A DNA stretch of 64,000 nucleotides from CAYVBE01 sp964572825 (GTDB lineage: Bacteria > Planctomycetota > Brocadiia > SM23-32). The position numbers were made by a program, and so were the translations under genes. The stretch's first letter is position 1. Every line of letters starts with the position of its first letter. The DNA is taken from NCBI GenBank assembly GCA_964572825.1, contig CAZNGS010000003.1:1-64000 (forward strand), in the 5' to 3' direction. Shown here one piece after another: positions 60,655 to 64,000 of the stretch. The notes beneath the pieces were generated by a model. That model did no database searches. It had not been told where the DNA came from and was given only the letters and a program-made list of their open reading frames with translations.

Positions 60655-62027
60655 TCCAGAAAGTGCTCGTTGCCGACGACGGGTCGCAGGACAGGGAGCT
60701 GATGGCCGAGCTGCTGCGCACCATCGACGAGGACCTGGAGATCGTCCCCGCGCGGGACGGCGCCGAGGCCTGTGAGTTGCTCGACCGCAGCGGCTTCGAC
60801 GTGGTGTTCACCGACCTGAAGATGCCCCGCAGGGGAGGGCTGGAGGTGCTCAGCAAGGCCCGCTCCCTGCAGCCGCCCACCGACGTGGTGGTCGTCACCG
60901 GCCACGGGGACGTGCCCACCGCCGTGCGGGCCATAAAGAGCGGAGGCTTCGACTACCTGCTGAAACCCCTCTGCGTGGACGAGGTCGAGGTGCTGATGCA
61001 GAAGCTGAAGGAGCACCGGCGCCTGGTCGAGGAGAACCGTTACCTGCACTCCGAACTGGGCGGGGGGGGTGGTGCGCCCGATATCATCGGCGAGAGCGCC
61101 CCATTCGCAGAGGTCTGCTCCCGGGCCGTGCACGTGGCCCGCACGGAGGCCACCGTGTTGCTGGAGGGGGAGAGCGGAACGGGCAAGGAACTGATCTCCA
61201 GGCTCATCCACCGGTCCAGCCCCCGCGCGCAGCGCCCCTTCATCCGGGTCAACTGTGCCGCGCTCTCGGACTCCCTGCTGGAGAGCGAGCTGTTCGGCCA
61301 CGAGAAAGGTGCCTTCACGGGGGCCCATGCCGCCAAGCCCGGCCGCTTCGAGCTGGCCGATGGCGGAACGCTCCTGCTGGACGAGATCACCGAGACGTCC
61401 GAGAAGCTCCAGGCCGAACTGCTGCGCGTGATCGAGCAGCGGGAATTCGAGCGCGTGGGCGGGACGCGGACCATCCGGGTGGACGTGCGCTTCATTGCCA
61501 CCACCAACCGGGACCTGGCCGCCGAGGTAGAGGAAGGCCGGTTCCGCGAGGACCTCTACTACCGGTTGAACGTGGTGCCCCTGGTCCTGCCGCCCCTGCG
61601 GGAGCGGGAGGGCGACCTGAAGCTGCTCAGCGAGCACTTCGCGGCCAGATTCGCAAGGCGGCTGGACAAGGAAACTCCGCGCGTCGCCCCGGAGGTGTTG
61701 CGCGTGTTCCGGCAGTATCCGTGGCCGGGCAACGTGCGGGAGCTGGAGAACCTGATGCAGCGCATGGTGATTATGGACGGGGACGGCGTGATCGGGCCGG
61801 ACGACGTGCCCGAGTACATCCGGCGGCCCCGCCCGCCCCGCGAGGACGAGTTCCCCTGGGGGCCGACCCTCGAGGACGTGGAGCGACAGGTGATCCTGCA
61901 GACTCTGCGTCAGACGGACGGCAACCGCACGAAAGCGGCGGAAAGGTTGGATATCTCAACGCGCACCATCCGGAACAAGTTGAAAAAATATATGCAGCAC
62001 GGCTACATCGAAGAAGATTTTTCCTGA
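60651..62027 (+). CDS. Sigma-54-dependent response regulator (FlgR/FlrC-like)
   Basis: A 458-residue activator. Receiver with Asp55 in VVFTDLKMPRRGG; AAA+ domain with GESGTGKEL, GAFTGA and LLLDEITE; C-terminal Fis-type helix-turn-helix (AAERLDISTRTIRNKLKKY). It ends 105 bases before the perfect sigma-54 site of flgB, which it probably activates together with other sigma-54 flagellar promoters. It is the last gene of an operon itself preceded by a sigma-54 promoter, allowing positive feedback. Confidence 0.93.
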   Translation: MIQKVLVADDGSQDRELMAELLRTIDEDLEIVPARDGAEACELLDRSGFDVVFTDLKMPRRGGLEVLSKARSLQPPTDVVVVTGHGDVPTAVRAIKSGGFDYLLKPLCVDEVEVLMQKLKEHRRLVEENRYLHSELGGGGGAPDIIGESAPFAEVCSRAVHVARTEATVLLEGESGTGKELISRLIHRSSPRAQRPFIRVNCAALSDSLLESELFGHEKGAFTGAHAAKPGRFELADGGTLLLDEITETSEKLQAELLRVIEQREFERVGGTRTIRVDVRFIATTNRDLAAEVEEGRFREDLYYRLNVVPLVLPPLREREGDLKLLSEHFAARFARRLDKETPRVAPEVLRVFRQYPWPGNVRELENLMQRMVIMDGDGVIGPDDVPEYIRRPRPPREDEFPWGPTLEDVERQVILQTLRQTDGNRTKAAERLDISTRTIRNKLKKYMQHGYIEEDFS

Positions 62028-62029
62028 GG

Positions 62030-62046
62030 GCGGAAACTTTTTCCGC
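62030..62046. promoter_or_regulatory. Inverted repeat upstream of the flgB promoter (candidate activator site 1)
   Basis: GCGGAAA-CTT-TTTCCGC is a perfect seven-base inverted repeat. It lies 85 bases before the -24 element and directly after the activator's stop codon. It shares the TTTCCGC half site with the element at 62088. Confidence 0.48.
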
Positions 62047-62087
62047 ATCCGCACCTCTCCCTCCGGCTCTGCGCCCCGGTCCGGCCC

Positions 62088-62104
62088 TTTCCGCCCGGAA
62101 AACC
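62088..62104 (+). promoter_or_regulatory. Candidate activator site 2 before flgB
   Basis: TTTCCGCCCGGAAAACC, a near-palindrome, differs at one position from the element before the FlgM-like gene's promoter. It lies 27 bases before the -24 element, unusually close for an enhancer site. Confidence 0.48.
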
Positions 62105-62131
62105 GTCGCAGGCGCCTTCTGGGCGTGCCTT

Positions 62132-62147
62132 TGGCACCTCGTTTGCA
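62132..62147 (+). promoter_or_regulatory. Sigma-54 promoter of the flgB operon
   Basis: TGGCACCTCGTTTGCA is a full match to TGGCAC-N5-TTGCA. The start is expected near 62159, leaving about 37 bases before flgB. Confidence 0.88.
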
Positions 62148-62195
62148 CCTTGGCCTGAGGGACAGATTCTGCGACCTCCACGGAGGGCCGCGTCA

Positions 62196-62552
62196 ATGCG
62201 GATGCTGGACTGCCCGGGACTGCTCGGCCTGATGCGGGCTGCCCACCGTAACCACAGCGTCGTGGCCAACAACCTGGCCAACCTGGACACGCCCGGTTAC
62301 CGCACGGCGCGGGTCCGGTTCCGGCGGCGGCTGGAGGAAGTGATGGACGAGTACGGCCATCTGCGCCCGGACCGGCGCGTGGAGACGGAACTCTATCAGC
62401 CCCGCTACCCCGACGCGGGCCGGGACGGAAACGACGTGAACCTGGAACGTGAAGTGGTCGAGCTGAACAAGAACGCCGTGCGGATGAACCTCTACCTGAG
62501 CGTGCTGCACTCCCGCATCCGCCGGCTCAGGGACGCCATAGCGGGGAGATAA
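62196..62552 (+). CDS. flgB: Flagellar basal-body rod protein FlgB
   Basis: A 118-residue proximal rod protein. RNHSVVANNLANLDTPGYR is the rod/hook family signature and the C-terminus (LEREVVELNKNAVRMNLYL) is the usual axial helix. GGAGGG lies before the ATG. It is the first gene of the rod/MS-ring operon, under the sigma-54 promoter. Confidence 0.95.
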   Translation: MRMLDCPGLLGLMRAAHRNHSVVANNLANLDTPGYRTARVRFRRRLEEVMDEYGHLRPDRRVETELYQPRYPDAGRDGNDVNLEREVVELNKNAVRMNLYLSVLHSRIRRLRDAIAGR

Positions 62553-62558
62553 CCGGAC

Positions 62559-62963
62559 ATGATCGAAGAGAGCTTCTTCCACCCGTTCGACATCGCCGCC
62601 TCCGGGCTCCACGCGGAGCGCACCCGGCTGGAGGTCATCGCCAACAACGTGGCCAACGCCGACACCACCCACACCCCGGAGGGCGGGCCGTACCGACGCC
62701 GCCAGGTCGTTTTCTCCACCCTGATGGGGCGGCTGGACGGGGTCAAGGTGCGCGGTGTCATTCCCTCCGGTGACCCGCCCAGGCGGGTCTACGAGCCCGG
62801 TCATCCGGACGCCGACAAGGACGGCTACGTGGCCATGCCCAACGTGAAGGTTCCCCTGGAGATGATCGACCTGATGGCCGCCAGCCGGGCCTACGAGGCC
62901 AACCTGGCGACGATGCGCAATTTCAAACAGATCTGCGAAGAGACCCTGAAGCTGCTGAGGTGA
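62559..62963 (+). CDS. flgC: Flagellar basal-body rod protein FlgC
   Basis: A 134-residue rod protein. FDIAASGLHAERTRLEVIA with NNVANADTT is the N-terminal signature; NVKVPLEMIDLMAASRAYEAN is the C-terminal one (given in part). It lies six bases after flgB. Its stop overlaps the fliE GTG by four bases. Confidence 0.96.
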   Translation: MIEESFFHPFDIAASGLHAERTRLEVIANNVANADTTHTPEGGPYRRRQVVFSTLMGRLDGVKVRGVIPSGDPPRRVYEPGHPDADKDGYVAMPNVKVPLEMIDLMAASRAYEANLATMRNFKQICEETLKLLR

Positions 62964-63259
62964 AAGCCGTGGAAACCACACCCGTAAACCCCGGTGGCCC
63001 GCAGCAACTGCCCCACCCGGCGCCCCGGCGCAGCGACGGAAAGCCCTTCGGGGAATTGATGGTCGATTACCTGAAGGAGGTCAATCAGCTTCAACAGGAG
63101 GCGGACAGGTCGGTCTTCGAGCTGGCCACCGGGAAGACGGACAACCTGCAGGACGTGGTGGTGGCGGTCAACGAGGCGGACCTCAGCTTCCGGCTGATGA
63201 TGCAGATCCGCAACAAGCTGCTGGACGCTTACCAGGAAATCATACGGATGCAGGTGTAA
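62960..63259 (+). CDS. fliE: Flagellar hook-basal body complex protein FliE
   Basis: A 99-residue protein that joins the MS ring to the rod. The C-terminal part DLSFRLMMQIRNKLLDAYQ with EIIRMQV is diagnostic. It starts at GTG in a GTGA overlap with flgC, the only start that gives normal length. Confidence 0.94.
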   Translation: MKAVETTPVNPGGPQQLPHPAPRRSDGKPFGELMVDYLKEVNQLQQEADRSVFELATGKTDNLQDVVVAVNEADLSFRLMMQIRNKLLDAYQEIIRMQV

Positions 63260-63265
63260 GGGGTA

Positions 63266-64000
63266 ATGAGCTTCTTTGAGACCCTAAGGCGGCAGGCGGG
63301 ACGGGTATGGGCCGGGCTCTCGGTCGGGCACCGGATCCTCATGGTGCTGCTGTTTCTGGTCTGCGCGGCGGCGCTGGTGGTGATCGTCACCTGGAGCGGC
63401 TCGCCCGATTACCAGGTGCTCTGCGGCGACCTGTCCGCTCAGGAGTGCGCCGAGCTGGTCTCCGACCTGAAAGACCAGAGGATAAAGGCCCGGGTTAACA
63501 GGGACGGCACCGCCGTGCTGGTGCCTTCCGCAAAGCTGGACCGGGCCCGCATGGTAGCCGCCGAAAAGGGCATGCCGGGCCGGGGGGGGGTGGGTTTTGA
63601 GACCTTCAGGGACCCCAAGATCGGCATGACTCCGTTTGCCGAGCAGGTCAATTACGTGAACGCCCTGCAGAACGAGCTGGCCACCACGATCTCCTCCCTC
63701 GACTCGATCGTGTACGCCCGCGTTCACCTGGTCATGCCCAAGCGGGAGCTGTTCGCGCAGGAGCGGGCAAAACCCAGCGCGTCGGTGCTGGCGGTCACCC
63801 GGGGCGAGCAGCCTCTGCCCCAGCGCCACGCGGTGGCCATCGCCAACCTGGTGGCGTCGGCGGTGGAGGGTCTGGACTCCCGGGACGTGACCATAACCGA
63901 CGGGCGGGGCAACGTGGTGGCGGGCAGCGGGAAGGCCGACGCCGGGATGGCCGCAGACGACCAGCTCGGCTACCGCAGGAAAGTCGAGCAGTACCTGTCC
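63266..64000 (+). CDS. fliF: Flagellar M-ring protein FliF (N-terminal part, runs off right edge)
   Basis: The first 245 residues of FliF, which forms the MS ring in the inner membrane. An N-terminal membrane segment (ILMVLLFLVCAAALVVIVTW) precedes the ring-building motif domains, seen in MTPFAEQVNYVNALQNELA and VYARVHLVMPKRELF. The ATG has AAGGGGT upstream and is six bases after fliE. The C-terminus with the FliG-binding tail is outside the window. Confidence 0.95.
   Translation, partial: MSFFETLRRQAGRVWAGLSVGHRILMVLLFLVCAAALVVIVTWSGSPDYQVLCGDLSAQECAELVSDLKDQRIKARVNRDGTAVLVPSAKLDRARMVAAEKGMPGRGGVGFETFRDPKIGMTPFAEQVNYVNALQNELATTISSLDSIVYARVHLVMPKRELFAQERAKPSASVLAVTRGEQPLPQRHAVAIANLVASAVEGLDSRDVTITDGRGNVVAGSGKADAGMAADDQLGYRRKVEQYLS

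Noticed and set aside
1..64000. CRISPR arrays, prophage, insertion sequences, integron or toxin-antitoxin genes
   Set aside because: No direct repeat-spacer pattern, transposase, integrase or phage-type gene was seen in any frame.

Overview
The window is GC-rich, gene-dense bacterial chromosome carrying about 58 protein genes and no rRNA, tRNA or CRISPR array that I could find. The mix of formylglycine sulfatases, Gfo/Idh/MocA oxidoreductases, GH130 and GH3 enzymes, an ADP-ribosylglycohydrolase-family protein, a eukaryote-like UDP-sugar pyrophosphorylase, split GcvPA/GcvPB, hydrogenase maturation genes and a sigma-54/sigma-28 flagellar regulon suggests an uncultured, probably anaerobic member of the PVC superphylum (Planctomycetota-like) or a neighbouring phylum. 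This placement is inference from gene content only.

Layout. 1-560: the start of a cysteine synthase gene and its IscR/CymR-like Rrf2 regulator (minus strand). 640-15038: one plus-strand gene train with a recognisable promoter, holding an ADP-ribosylglycohydrolase-family protein, two paralogous MocA-type oxidoreductases, five sulfatases (two with Tat signals) and a PA14-containing GH3 glycosidase. It looks like a catabolic locus for a sulfated glycoside. 15124-20253: the glycine cleavage system gcvT-H-PA-PB, with a lipoate ligase that can load GcvH. 21047-25331 (minus): a second carbohydrate operon, with GH130 phosphorylase/hydrolase, MocA oxidoreductase, VOC protein and a split spermidine-synthase-like pair. 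25591-28069: metX-metW-nth. 28080-35840: hypF-C-D-E, then UDP-sugar pyrophosphorylase, a histone-deacetylase-fold amidohydrolase and a ComF-type phosphoribosyltransferase. 35887-36007: a long hairpin repeat. 36113-38108 (minus): DUF116, fmt, def. 38352-41123: two convergent HD-GYP proteins, probably c-di-GMP phosphodiesterases.

41653-64000 is a flagellar region. First comes a likely flagellin glycosylation island: a TPR-GT4-methyltransferase fusion, an alkaline-phosphatase-superfamily enzyme and a GT2-TPR protein. Then fliS, fliD, fliC and an NtrC-type activator lie on the minus strand. On the plus strand are a FlgM-like anti-sigma factor and an eight-gene regulatory operon: histidine kinase, response regulator, STAS protein, membrane TPR/STN protein, secreted TPR protein, FlgN-like chaperone, and a second kinase with its sigma-54 activator. 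The structural operon flgB-flgC-fliE-fliF runs off the right edge. By eye I find strong sigma-54 sites before the FlgM-like gene, the regulatory operon and flgB, a sigma-28 site before the flagellin gene with an intrinsic terminator after it, and a nearly identical 17-bp element upstream of two of the sigma-54 promoters that may be the activator site.

All functional calls rest on reading motifs in the translated sequence; no database search was run.
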